Of a stretch of 64,000 nucleotides of DNA, positions 15,015 through 23,127 are shown piece by piece; position 1 is the stretch's first letter; each line of letters starts with the position of its first letter. The translations under genes and the position numbers were made by a program. The stretch is from a virus. The notes under the pieces are model-generated. The model was not told the origin of the DNA, searched no databases, and saw nothing but the letters and a program-made list of their open reading frames with translations. The stretch covers positions 17,646 through 81,645 of IMG/VR virus record IMGVR_UViG_3300022700_000208. One strand, written 5' to 3'.

Positions 15015-15478
15015 AAAAGGCAGAAAAACTTTTAGGTCTGGTCAATGAATTGGCTGACAAGACTCTCCAGGATATAGCTAGCAAGGCTGGGGTATCTGTT
15101 GATCAAGTAAAGGACAAGGCTGATGAAATTGAAAAGGGCCTAAAGAAGAATATTGATCCAGATTCTGAGCCAAGGAAATTCTTTGCCATTCTCACATCTA
15201 CTCTCAAGAAAGCCTTTAATGTGGGGGAATCTTTCTCTGAGGCTTATGGTTCTTATGAAGAGTTCAAAATGATTGAGGTCTCAGAGGGTGTTTTTCTCTC
15301 AGAAAAGGATCTAAGGAAAAAAGTCACTAAGGCAGTCAGGAATCTTAAGCTCAAAGCAGATCTTGGTGTTGTCAGACTCACAGAGATTATAACCAAAGAG
15401 CTTGGAATTAAAAAGCCAGCAGCCGAGAGAGCGGTGAAGATTATAATAGGGCAGCTTATACAACAAGGAGTATTGTAA
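15011..15478 (+). CDS. Tagged helical protein
   Basis: A 155-residue protein beginning MKKAEKLLGLVNELADK, a tag variant, then a helical body with TLQDIASKAGVSVDQVKDKA, which reads like a helix-turn-helix, and a second helical domain. ATGA overlap with the preceding gene. Function unknown. Confidence 0.68.
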   Translation: MKKAEKLLGLVNELADKTLQDIASKAGVSVDQVKDKADEIEKGLKKNIDPDSEPRKFFAILTSTLKKAFNVGESFSEAYGSYEEFKMIEVSEGVFLSEKDLRKKVTKAVRNLKLKADLGVVRLTEIITKELGIKKPAAERAVKIIIGQLIQQGVL

Positions 15479-15802
15479 ATGAATAAGGCGCAGAAACTTA
15501 AGAGTTTGGTTAAAGAAAGATTCAAACATATAAAAGGGAAGTTTCCTGGAATGAGAAAGGAAGTTGAGTGGACCATTACTCCTGTCTCTAATACGGAAGA
15601 TCATATAGTTACAATTCAGTCTGATAAAAGAATTGCTCGAATTGATTTAAAGAGTGGCAAGGCTATGCTTTCTAAAAGCGGAAGAACTACTTTTGTAGAT
15701 TTGAACCCTGCCAGGGGAGCTAAGGAAGTCGATGTTCCCAAAGATATGATCAAAGAACTAGAAAAGATAGGTCCTCAAAAAGGCCCTACGAGACTTGTCT
15801 AA
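15479..15802 (+). CDS. Tagged basic protein
   Basis: A 107-residue protein beginning MNKAQKLKSLVKERF, then a beta-rich basic domain (IVTIQSDKRIARIDLKSGKA). It starts immediately after the previous stop. Net charge is clearly positive, as for DNA-binding or internal head proteins. Function unknown. Confidence 0.68.
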   Translation: MNKAQKLKSLVKERFKHIKGKFPGMRKEVEWTITPVSNTEDHIVTIQSDKRIARIDLKSGKAMLSKSGRTTFVDLNPARGAKEVDVPKDMIKELEKIGPQKGPTRLV

Positions 15803-15814
15803 GGAGGTAATAAA

Positions 15815-16087
15815 ATGAATAAGGCCAGTGTTCTAAAGGAAAAAGTCAATAAATTATCTGAGGCAAAGAAATTTGAGTTCTACGTGAACAAGGATGAGCG
15901 TGGAGAGTTTGAAGCAGATGTTCGCGATCAAAAAGGAAAAACAGTATGGGAAGGTGATACTGAGATGTTCAATGAGCTTATTGAAGATGGATTCATGAAA
16001 AATAAGGAGGATCTTGATGGTCTTGCTGAATATCTTATAGATAATAAGATCCTTCCCAAAGGTGCAGAATTAGTAAAAGCAAATTAA
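15815..16087 (+). CDS. Tagged small protein with candidate cleavage site
   Basis: A 90-residue protein beginning MNKASVLKEKVNKLSEAKK. After the tag lies LSE/A (Glu16), which fits the hydrophobic-x-Glu pattern of T4-type prohead proteases. The body is a small alpha/beta domain (EFYVNKDERGEFEADVRD). AAGGAGG precedes the ATG. Confidence 0.7.
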   Translation: MNKASVLKEKVNKLSEAKKFEFYVNKDERGEFEADVRDQKGKTVWEGDTEMFNELIEDGFMKNKEDLDGLAEYLIDNKILPKGAELVKAN

Positions 16088-16097
16088 GGAGAACATT

Positions 16098-16316
16098 ATG
16101 AGCAAGGCAAAACAATTGACAGAAAAGTTGGATGTGGATGAGAAGGTCAAAGAAGGTGATACTTTTAAAAAAGGGAATATGGAACTGTCTGTCCAGGAAG
16201 TATCAGCCAGTGGAGTGACCTTTGTGATCACGCAAGGCAAGACAACATCAAAGCCTCTTCAAATGGACAGTATTAAAGATTTTCAGGCTTTCCTTAAAGC
16301 CAATGATTTTAAGTAA
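16098..16316 (+). CDS. Tagged small protein
   Basis: A 72-residue protein beginning MSKAKQLTEKLDVDEKVKEGD; the candidate cleavage site VKE/G follows Glu19. The body is a compact beta-rich domain (MELSVQEVSASGVTFVITQG). AAGGAG precedes the ATG. It is the last gene before the terminase large subunit. Confidence 0.7.
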   Translation: MSKAKQLTEKLDVDEKVKEGDTFKKGNMELSVQEVSASGVTFVITQGKTTSKPLQMDSIKDFQAFLKANDFK

Positions 16317-16329
16317 TCATTATTAACTT

Positions 16330-18897
16330 TTGGCATCTAAGAGTAACTGGCAATGGCAAAAAATGGAAAAACGAGATTCGTTCGATATAATAAGGAAGTC
16401 TCTAGCCAAGAGAAGGCTATTAGATTTTACCCAGCACACAAAGCCAAATTACAAAGCAAATTGGCACCATAAACTGATATGTGACAAGCTTGATAAGTTT
16501 ATAGAAGGTAAGATCAAAAGACTGATGATCCTAATGCCTCCTAGGCACGGTAAACAAGTTTCTTTTGATACTCCTGTTTTTACTCCTTCGGGTTGGACAA
16601 TCCATGGAGATCTTCAAGTTGGTGATGAGGTGTTTGGCCCTGATGGGAATCCTACTAAAGTGATAGCTTTAAGTGAGGAGTCTTATCAAGATATTGAGGT
16701 AGAATTATCTAATGGTCAGATTATTGAGTGCCATGAAAATCATGAGTGGTCCTTTTATGATAGGTCTCGTAGGGTTTGGAGAACTAAAGAGACAAATTGG
16801 TTTTTAAATAGGAAAGTTGTAAGTTCAGGAAGATGTATATTTCAACTTCCTAATATCAATCCTCTTTATTTTGCTGAAAAAAATCTTGAGGTTGATCCTT
16901 ATTTTCTTGGAGTGTGGTTAGGAGATGGAACATCAATTAAGCCTACTCTGAATTTGTGCTCTGATGATGAGGGTTATATATTATCTGGAATCCCCTATAA
17001 TTTTAGCTCTAGGGCTGTCCATAAAGATACAAAGGTCCCAAGTATAAATTATTATGGGGAAGTCAAAGATAATATTGAAAAATTAGGTCTTTTCGGGAAT
17101 AAGCATATTCCAAAAGATTATTTATACTCATCTTTAGAACAGAGAGTTCAACTTTTGGCAGGTCTTATTGATTCAGATGGGCATGTTGAAAAAGAAGGAA
17201 GAGTTAGGTTTGTTAATACAAATAAGGATTTGATTGATGGAGTTTATGAGCTTCTCAGAACACTCGGACAAAGACCTTATCTTACTTCTCAGGAAGCTCA
17301 TAGCAGTACAACTCTTCCTATAAATTCTGACAAAAAATGTTATGCAGTAGGTTTTCAGCCTACAATTGATATACCTACTAGGGTTCCAAGAAAAAAGATA
17401 AAGAGGATTGTAACTCAGAGAAGAGTTGGGATTAAAGATGTAAGGAGAGTTGATAAAAAGACTAAAGGAAATTGCATTCAAGTTGATAGGGAGGATGGTC
17501 TTTATTTAGTTGGGGAGAGTCTTATCCCCACACACAATTCAGAATTAGTTAGTAGGAGACTTCCTGCTTACATATTTGGGAAAAATCCAGATGCTCAGGT
17601 GATCTCAGCCACGTATGGAGCTGAGCTATCACAGAGATTGAATAGGGATGTTCAGAGGATTATTGATTCTGATCCTTATAGAGATTTGTTCCCAGAAACA
17701 CAGCTTTCTTCCAAGAATGTAAAGACAACCTCAAAGATGAGTTATTTAAGAAACTCAGATATCTTTGAGATAGTAGGAAGAAAGGGAGTTTATCAGTGCG
17801 CTGGAGTTGGAGGCGCATTGACTGGTATGGGAGCCAATTATGTGTTGATTGATGATCCCTTTAAGAACCAGGAAGAGGCAGACTCCCCGACGATAAGAGA
17901 AAAAGTTTGGGATTTTTATTCCTCTGTTCTTTATACCAGGCTTGAAACCCAGCTCAGTGATGGAAGCGTAGTCAATAGTGATGGGGGAATTCTTCTTACT
18001 ACAACCAGATGGCATGAGGATGATTTAGCTGGAAGGCTAATCACTCAAATGCATGAAGATCCTGAGAATGCTGATCAATGGGAGATCATCAATCTCCCAG
18101 CAATTATTGAAACTCAGGAGGAGGAAGAAAATTCTATTGATCCCAGGGTAATGGGAGAGGCTCTTTGGCCTGATAAATTTGATGAGAAAAAGCTTCACGT
18201 TATTAAGTCCACTCTTGGTTCCAGAAAGTGGGCTGCTCTTTATGAGGGAAGACCTGCTCCTGATAAGGGAGACATTGTAGAAAGAGAGTGGTGGCAATAC
18301 TATACAGATCTTCCTGAAGAGCTTGATTTCAAGCTTATTTCTGTGGACTGTGCTTTTAAGGGAACCAAGAAATCAGACTTTGTAGCTATACAGGTCTGGG
18401 GCAAAAAAGGAGTTCACAAATATCTGATCCATCAGGTTCGAGCCAAGATGGGTTTCAATGCAACTGTGGAGGCTATCAGGCAAGTTAAATACAAATATCC
18501 TGATGCTATGGAAGTTCTTATTGAGGAAAAAGCCAACGGGGCGGCTGTTATAGAAAGTCTTAAGAGTGAGATTGAGGGAGTAACTGCCTTCAATCCTAAA
18601 GATTCTAAAGAGTCCAGGGCCAAGGCTAATGCTGTGGCTCCCCAGATTGAGGCTGGAAATGTTCATATTCCCGATCCCTCAGTTGCTTCTTGGGTTGGTG
18701 ATTATGTTGAAGAGTGGGCTGTGTTCCCGAACAGTCAGAATGATGATCAGGTGGATGCCACATCTCAAGCTCTTATCAAGATGCATCAGACAGCCTATGA
18801 ATGGGTTGATGTGGTTGATCATCTTGAGCAGGGAAAAGGCATTGAAGGTCTTCCTCCAGAAGTGGCTGAGCAACTTTGGCCTAATCATGCTGGATAA
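16330..18897 (+). CDS. terL: Terminase large subunit, interrupted by an intein
   Basis: An 855-residue precursor; removing the 328-residue intein leaves a 527-residue packaging motor. The ATPase has a Walker A split by the intein (MPPRHGK then SELVSRR), Walker B YVLIDDPF and the coupling motif TTTRWHEDDLAGRL. The nuclease domain shows LISVDCAF, VLIEEKANG and the final Asp in NDDQVDATS. This fits the TIGR01630-type large subunit, which translocates DNA into the prohead and cuts it. The start is uncertain: TTG at 16330 or ATG at 16363, neither with a good ribosome binding site. Splicing must occur for ATPase activity because the P-loop is broken. Confidence 0.93.
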   Translation: MASKSNWQWQKMEKRDSFDIIRKSLAKRRLLDFTQHTKPNYKANWHHKLICDKLDKFIEGKIKRLMILMPPRHGKQVSFDTPVFTPSGWTIHGDLQVGDEVFGPDGNPTKVIALSEESYQDIEVELSNGQIIECHENHEWSFYDRSRRVWRTKETNWFLNRKVVSSGRCIFQLPNINPLYFAEKNLEVDPYFLGVWLGDGTSIKPTLNLCSDDEGYILSGIPYNFSSRAVHKDTKVPSINYYGEVKDNIEKLGLFGNKHIPKDYLYSSLEQRVQLLAGLIDSDGHVEKEGRVRFVNTNKDLIDGVYELLRTLGQRPYLTSQEAHSSTTLPINSDKKCYAVGFQPTIDIPTRVPRKKIKRIVTQRRVGIKDVRRVDKKTKGNCIQVDREDGLYLVGESLIPTHNSELVSRRLPAYIFGKNPDAQVISATYGAELSQRLNRDVQRIIDSDPYRDLFPETQLSSKNVKTTSKMSYLRNSDIFEIVGRKGVYQCAGVGGALTGMGANYVLIDDPFKNQEEADSPTIREKVWDFYSSVLYTRLETQLSDGSVVNSDGGILLTTTRWHEDDLAGRLITQMHEDPENADQWEIINLPAIIETQEEEENSIDPRVMGEALWPDKFDEKKLHVIKSTLGSRKWAALYEGRPAPDKGDIVEREWWQYYTDLPEELDFKLISVDCAFKGTKKSDFVAIQVWGKKGVHKYLIHQVRAKMGFNATVEAIRQVKYKYPDAMEVLIEEKANGAAVIESLKSEIEGVTAFNPKDSKESRAKANAVAPQIEAGNVHIPDPSVASWVGDYVEEWAVFPNSQNDDQVDATSQALIKMHQTAYEWVDVVDHLEQGKGIEGLPPEVAEQLWPNHAG
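16555..17538 (+). other. Intein with LAGLIDADG endonuclease in terminase
   Basis: A 328-residue intein within the terminase P-loop. The first block reads QVSFDTPVFTPSGW, so residue 1 is Gln rather than Cys or Ser. The block B region ends HENHEW. The end is LYLVGESLIPTHN followed by Ser, giving the canonical His-Asn and a +1 Ser that restores GKS. Between lie the two LAGLIDADG helices, YFLGVWLGDG and LLAGLIDSDGHV, so a DOD homing endonuclease is present and looks intact. It is related to the intein at 26299-27306. Confidence 0.92.
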
Positions 18898-18899
18898 TC

Positions 18900-19121
18900 A
18901 TGAGCAATACTAGGTTTGAGCCGACAAATAAACTCAGAGTAGCTAAGTGGACAGAGCGGGTGAAAAGCAATGTTGATCCCATGAAACATCCAGTTGGCAA
19001 ACCTATTCCTACAAAAATTGTGGAAAGACAGGCCATTCAGCAACTCTGGTATTGTGTGAAAACAGGCAAAGAAGAGTGGAGATTCCTGGAAGAAGTTAAT
19101 CTAGAGGCATCAGAGGTTTGA
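18900..19121 (+). CDS. Unknown small protein
   Basis: A 73-residue basic protein that starts two bases after the terminase stop (ATCATG). It has a Trp-containing helical C-terminus (QQLWYCVKTGKEEWRF). No recognised domain. It is tightly followed by the next gene. Confidence 0.62.
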   Translation: MSNTRFEPTNKLRVAKWTERVKSNVDPMKHPVGKPIPTKIVERQAIQQLWYCVKTGKEEWRFLEEVNLEASEV

Positions 19122-19307
19122 ATGAAGGTAAGAGTGGGAAACGAGATATATGATTCTGAGTACACGTATATTGCTATTCTCCTAAGTGATAAGGACAAAG
19201 ATAATATATCAAGAATGCCTGAGGAAAATAATGTCTATTCTTCATTTCCAGAGGACATGGACTTGGATGAGGTAAGAAAGAGAAATAAAGAGCTGAAGAA
19301 TGAATAG
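19122..19307 (+). CDS. Unknown small acidic protein
   Basis: A 61-residue protein with a beta-rich start (MKVRVGNEIYDSEYTYIAIL) and a charged helical end. It begins directly after the previous stop and overlaps the next gene by 8 nt. Function unknown. Confidence 0.6.
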   Translation: MKVRVGNEIYDSEYTYIAILLSDKDKDNISRMPEENNVYSSFPEDMDLDEVRKRNKELKNE

Positions 19308-20052
19308 AGATTCCTATGGAATTATAGGCCAGATCAAAGGCCCCAATAATCCAATAGAGGTAGAAGGTGGAGATTCCGTCAATTGGGAAGGTCACTGGAT
19401 CTATCTCAATAATGGCCGAGATCCAGGAGGTAAAATAGTCAAGACTACTTCCAGGTATGTGAGTTTTTTTGAGGTGGGCTTTGGGGCTTATGCAAGGCAT
19501 CCCAAGAAAAGCCAAACCAAGCATGGTTTTGGGGCCTATTATAAAAATCCATGGCAGGGATGTATCTCCAGGGACCAGCTAAGAGGAATTCTGGCTGCCC
19601 TTATCTCAGGTGGGGAGTATTTGGCTATGCTGAGGCTTATTCTTCACCATGCCCTGAGAGGCTTCATATTTGCCTACAACACGATTGAAAATGGGGATGA
19701 TCCCGACACAGCCCCCTGGAAGCTACCAGATCTCACAGGGCCTGACATTTGGGCTATGGAGCTACGGGGGTTTGGCCTGGCCAGTTGGCTCTTCTGGCCG
19801 ATACTGTGTCTGCTCGATATCTACATGCTTTTTAATGCAGTGTTCCATAATCATAAGGAAACCCAGCATGTGATCAGTTTTTCTATCACCCTGCTTGTTT
19901 GTGTTGAGAATGTTCCCACCCCCACGAGCTTATTGGCTAAATATGTGATCGACAGGGATGAGCTATTATCAGAGCTTTATAAGTATTGGTGCAATTGGAG
20001 AGAAAGCTGTGAAATCTATCATGCTTATGAAAAGAGGTTGAATGCCCTATGA
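19300..20052 (+). CDS. Unknown membrane-associated protein
   Basis: A 250-residue protein. The first half is Gly- and aromatic-rich and contains ISRDQLRGILAAL, a motif I associate with an uncharacterised family that also has DPxGKIV and membrane helices. At residues 165-200 there is a hydrophobic stretch (SWLFWPILCLLDIYMLF) and a further one near 190-205. The C-terminus is polar with several Cys and Tyr. Codon use looks slightly more GC-rich than its neighbours, possibly a sign of separate origin. Function unknown. Confidence 0.66.
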   Translation: MNRDSYGIIGQIKGPNNPIEVEGGDSVNWEGHWIYLNNGRDPGGKIVKTTSRYVSFFEVGFGAYARHPKKSQTKHGFGAYYKNPWQGCISRDQLRGILAALISGGEYLAMLRLILHHALRGFIFAYNTIENGDDPDTAPWKLPDLTGPDIWAMELRGFGLASWLFWPILCLLDIYMLFNAVFHNHKETQHVISFSITLLVCVENVPTPTSLLAKYVIDRDELLSELYKYWCNWRESCEIYHAYEKRLNAL

Positions 20053-20342
20053 GCAAAGCTAATGATCTTAAGAACAAGGTAAAAGACATCAAGATGAAAG
20101 AAAAATCCACTGGGACCACTGGGGTTGGTGGATCGGAAGTCTCCCATACCCATGGGTATGTGATTGATGAAAATGGTAATGGGAAGACCACATCTACCTC
20201 AGAGGGAGAGGATCATATTCATCAGATCACTGAGTATGAGGTTCAGCCTGCACCTCCAGGCAATCATGTTCATCCTTTGGAGAAAAAGGATGATAATGGG
20301 GATGCAGGAAAGCCTATAAATCAGAGAGGTAAAAAGAAATGA
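20049..20342 (+). CDS. Tagged His-rich protein
   Basis: A 97-residue protein beginning MSKANDLKNKVKDI. After the tag lies a His-rich region with SHTHGYVIDENGNG, GEDHIHQI and GNHVHPL: three H-x-H pairs separated by about 30 and 25 residues. Such repeated HxH pairs bind metal in trimeric phage fiber tips (for example T4 gp12); here they sit on a tagged small protein. The end is basic. It starts in an ATGA overlap. Confidence 0.7.
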   Translation: MSKANDLKNKVKDIKMKEKSTGTTGVGGSEVSHTHGYVIDENGNGKTTSTSEGEDHIHQITEYEVQPAPPGNHVHPLEKKDDNGDAGKPINQRGKKK

Positions 20343-20548
20343 TCTCCCCGTGGTATCTTAGCATGGGCATTGCCACTCTTATGCTTGTGATGATGGATGC
20401 CTACACAAAGAAAAGTCCTGATGTGACAAATATTAGAGATCCATTTACTTTGATGAGGCTTGTTCCTTTTGCTCTTATCCTTGCCATTCTTGGTTGGCCT
20501 CTTATTTTAATGGAGATGGTAGTCAAGCATGTTGTCAGAAAACATTAA
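20339..20548 (+). CDS. Small two-helix membrane protein
   Basis: A 69-residue protein with two hydrophobic segments, at about residues 5-20 (WYLSMGIATLMLVMMD) and 42-62 (LVPFALILAILGWPLILMEM), and a basic end. It overlaps the preceding gene by 4 nt and the next by 20 nt. Function unknown. Confidence 0.6.
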   Translation: MISPWYLSMGIATLMLVMMDAYTKKSPDVTNIRDPFTLMRLVPFALILAILGWPLILMEMVVKHVVRKH

Positions 20549-20957
20549 GACAGAAGAGGAAGACACATTCTATGATGTGGATGGCAAACTGGCCAAGAAA
20601 TTGGATGGTCCCCCTAAGAATATGAAAAAATCCAAGGAGAAAAAGTTTGCCATGATCATTGGGGGAGATACAGCCGTTGTATTCACCTCCCCTTCGGATA
20701 AGGAAGCCAAGCAGGACACCAAGAATAGAGTTGAAAAGGATGATCTCAAGAATGCTGTCCTGGCTAGAAAGGTGGGAGATCTTCCTGATAGTGGTGAGGA
20801 GATTTTCCAAGCATTTATTTCTTTTGCAGATAAAGACAAAGAGGAAACCAAATCAGCTAAGCTAAAGAACCTAGTTCAAAACACAAGGAATCCTCTTCAG
20901 AATACTCCTTATCCATTTGATAAGAAGAAAAAGAGGAAGCGTTATGAAGAAAGCTAA
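20529..20957 (+). CDS. Unknown protein with internal tag-like segment
   Basis: A 142-residue protein starting MLSENIKTEEEDTF inside the end of the membrane protein gene. Residues 40-90 form a compact domain (KKFAMIIGGDTAVVFTS). Near residue 110 the sequence ETKSAKLKNLVQN closely resembles the N-terminal tag but is internal. The end is very basic (KKKKRKRYEES). Function unknown. Confidence 0.62.
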   Translation: MLSENIKTEEEDTFYDVDGKLAKKLDGPPKNMKKSKEKKFAMIIGGDTAVVFTSPSDKEAKQDTKNRVEKDDLKNAVLARKVGDLPDSGEEIFQAFISFADKDKEETKSAKLKNLVQNTRNPLQNTPYPFDKKKKRKRYEES

Positions 20958-21234
20958 AAAGCTCAAACAATCAGTTGAGAAAGCCTATGGGCCTGATTTT
21001 GATAATCTTAAGAAAAATCGTGTTGATCTCACCAATGCTGAGAGGGAAAAGATTATGAGATCTCATGCTTATTGGCATCACGGTAGAAAAGGAAGGGCAA
21101 CTCCAGCTATATTCAAAGCAATGATTGGTGGGTGTCCCTATTATGTTCCCCATACTCACAGGGCTTACAGATGCCTTAGAACCTTAGATGGGGCTATCAA
21201 CCAATTCCACAAATACATTAAACAGACAGCATAG
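20944..21234 (+). CDS. Tagged basic protein
   Basis: A 96-residue protein beginning MKKAKKLKQSVEKAYG; the tag sets the start at ATG 20944 (an in-frame TTG at 20917 is upstream). The body contains His-, Tyr- and Arg-rich stretches (RSHAYWHHGRKGRA, YYVPHTHRAYRCL). Strongly basic. It overlaps the preceding gene by 14 nt. Function unknown. Confidence 0.67.
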   Translation: MKKAKKLKQSVEKAYGPDFDNLKKNRVDLTNAEREKIMRSHAYWHHGRKGRATPAIFKAMIGGCPYYVPHTHRAYRCLRTLDGAINQFHKYIKQTA

Positions 21235-21242
21235 GGATTGAT

Positions 21243-21512
21243 ATGATCTCTGAATACCATGAATATGCATTCAGTTACATTGAAAAGACAGCTCAATTGT
21301 ACCCTCAAGTGAATTCTATTACTCTTTTGGACAGAGTTAGAAAGGCAGCCAAATGGGCTAATAAAAAGCATGGGGAAAGAAGAACTCCCTGTAGTGAGTG
21401 TGGAAAGAAAAAATACACTATAAGTGATCGGGTGGATCATCATATCTGTTTCGATTGCTATGTGGGACATGATACCCAGGAAATTATGATGCAAAATTGG
21501 GGAAGTCGGTAA
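21243..21512 (+). CDS. Zinc-ribbon-like protein
   Basis: An 89-residue protein with CSECGKKKYTISDRVDHHICFDC: two CxxC pairs separated by 15 residues, a clear zinc-ribbon arrangement, at residues 50-72. The N-terminal half is helical. Starts 9 nt after the previous stop. Role unknown; nucleic-acid or protein binding is plausible. Confidence 0.66.
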   Translation: MISEYHEYAFSYIEKTAQLYPQVNSITLLDRVRKAAKWANKKHGERRTPCSECGKKKYTISDRVDHHICFDCYVGHDTQEIMMQNWGSR

Positions 21513-21542
21513 ATTTAAAATACAAACAAAAGGAGAATTAAA

Positions 21543-22226
21543 ATGAGCCGAGCTGAGAAGCTTTTAAATGAAATGAAAATGGTTGAAAAGAAGTTAAAGG
21601 ACAAGGATTTTCGCAATCCTCGTGATGCAGTTGAGATGGATGATTTCCAGAAGTTTGCCAAAGACAAGCTCAAGGATAAGCCTGAGGATCTTATCAGGAA
21701 AGGATTCTTTGAGAAAACCAAAGATGGTGAAATCATTCCTTCTAAGAAACTTGCTAAGGAAATGGCTAGTACAGGCAATTCTTTTGATGAGAAGGAAATT
21801 GATGGTTTGACTGATCAGTTAGAGTCAATGATCAGGGATGTTGCTAATAGTGTTATTAAGAAAGTTGCCAAGAAAAGAAATGTCAAACCTAAGGGGATAG
21901 AGGCTGAGGTCAAATTAAATGTTGATCCCAATTCCTTCCAGTCTCCTGCCAAAGTTGAGATTTATTATAAAGGGGAGGAAGAAGAGGTAGAAATTGGATT
22001 TGGTGCTCCTCCTTCTATGGATTTTGATGCAAAGGTTGATGAGTTTGAGGATATGGAATGGACTCTTCTTCTTGATTTTGAATCCCCATGGCATGAATCT
22101 GACGTGAGAGACAATTGGGAGCAGGTTGAGTTACTGAGAACATTGAATGAGCTTGGGGTTGATGATGATTCTGAAGAAAAGCTCAAGAAAGCTGTTAATG
22201 AGCTGATTGATTCTGCTGAGGAGTAA
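21543..22226 (+). CDS. Tagged protein, 227 residues
   Basis: A 227-residue protein beginning MSRAEKLLNEMKMVEKKLK; it shares MxMVEKxLxxE-type residues with the tag of the following gene (MSKAKRILSEMDMVEQRLE), so the two are close relatives in this region. The body is acidic with an alpha/beta section around residues 120-165 (VDPNSFQSPAKVEIYYKGEE). AAAGGAG precedes the ATG. Largest simple tagged protein in the block. Function unknown. Confidence 0.68.
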   Translation: MSRAEKLLNEMKMVEKKLKDKDFRNPRDAVEMDDFQKFAKDKLKDKPEDLIRKGFFEKTKDGEIIPSKKLAKEMASTGNSFDEKEIDGLTDQLESMIRDVANSVIKKVAKKRNVKPKGIEAEVKLNVDPNSFQSPAKVEIYYKGEEEEVEIGFGAPPSMDFDAKVDEFEDMEWTLLLDFESPWHESDVRDNWEQVELLRTLNELGVDDDSEEKLKKAVNELIDSAEE

Positions 22227-22228
22227 TC

Positions 22229-22531
22229 ATGAGCAAAGCAAAAAGAATTCTTTCAGAAATGGACATGGTGGAGCAGAGGCTGGAGAAGGAACTTCAGCCT
22301 CTCTTTGATGAGCTTGAGAATCAAAGCTTTGTTAAAGACATTGATAAGACTGATGGGACAGAGCTTGATGTGACTGTTGTCGATAAGCGGGGTAAAGCTG
22401 ATGTTCTTACTCTGGCCTGGGATGATAAGAACAATGAATATGTCTGGTCAGATTTCAGCAAGGATACTCCTATCGGTAAGAAACCTGAAGATGCCATCAA
22501 GTGGCTCAAGAAAAAATTGAAGGTTAGGTAA
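22229..22531 (+). CDS. Tagged protein, 100 residues
   Basis: A 100-residue protein beginning MSKAKRILSEMDMVEQRLEKE. The body is a small alpha/beta domain (LDVTVVDKRGKADVLTLAW). It starts two bases after the previous stop. Function unknown. Confidence 0.68.
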   Translation: MSKAKRILSEMDMVEQRLEKELQPLFDELENQSFVKDIDKTDGTELDVTVVDKRGKADVLTLAWDDKNNEYVWSDFSKDTPIGKKPEDAIKWLKKKLKVR

Positions 22532-22786
22532 ATGTCTAAGGCAAAGAAGCTATTGGACAAAGTGGAAAACAATAATGAGGCTGTGGTCAAGGATGCTCTC
22601 AAAGTTATTAAGAAAGCCACTCCTGAGGAGCTTCTCCAGATCATGAGCCAATTAGAAAGAAGATTTGAGGATGATAAGGAACTTAATGGCCTTTCCAAGG
22701 TTATGAGTCAGATAATCAAAAAAGTTTCTAAGGCCAAGTTTGGATCAGTCAAGAAAGTATCGAATAAGTCCCTCATGGTTAAGTAA
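22532..22786 (+). CDS. Tagged helical protein, 84 residues
   Basis: An 84-residue protein beginning MSKAKKLLDKVENNNEAVVKD; NNE/A at Glu16 resembles the candidate cleavage pattern but lacks the hydrophobic residue. The rest is helical with a basic end. Directly follows the preceding stop; AGGTTAGG lies upstream. Function unknown. Confidence 0.67.
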   Translation: MSKAKKLLDKVENNNEAVVKDALKVIKKATPEELLQIMSQLERRFEDDKELNGLSKVMSQIIKKVSKAKFGSVKKVSNKSLMVK

Positions 22787-22796
22787 GGAGAGTGAA

Positions 22797-23117
22797 ATGA
22801 GCAAAGCGAAAAGATTAATTGAGAAACTGGATATTGGTGAAAAGAAGCTTAAGGATTTTGTCAGTGATCTTGAGAAAAACATCAGAGATGTTAAAGAGTT
22901 TATCCCTCCTACAGAAGGTAAAAGAAAAGATGCCATCAGGTCCTTATCCAAATTGGCTGTAGATTCTGTTTTTGTTTTAGCTGAGGAATCGAATAAGTTG
23001 AGAAGTGATGATTTGGGAGATGATTCAGATAGATTTTTGGATAATCTGGAGGATTCTTTAAAGAGTATGGAATCCCAAATGAAACGAGTCAGAAGTAACT
23101 TGAAAAAGTTAAAGTAA
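22797..23117 (+). CDS. Tagged helical protein, 106 residues
   Basis: A 106-residue protein beginning MSKAKRLIEKLDIGEKKLK. The tag and TAAGGAGAGTGAA upstream set the start at ATG 22797. The same leader, TAAGGAGAGTGAAATG, precedes the 23128 gene and a near copy precedes the AAA+ gene at 25939, pointing to local duplication. The body is a helical bundle candidate with coiled-coil character. Function unknown. Confidence 0.7.
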   Translation: MSKAKRLIEKLDIGEKKLKDFVSDLEKNIRDVKEFIPPTEGKRKDAIRSLSKLAVDSVFVLAEESNKLRSDDLGDDSDRFLDNLEDSLKSMESQMKRVRSNLKKLK

Positions 23118-23127
23118 GGAGAGTGAA

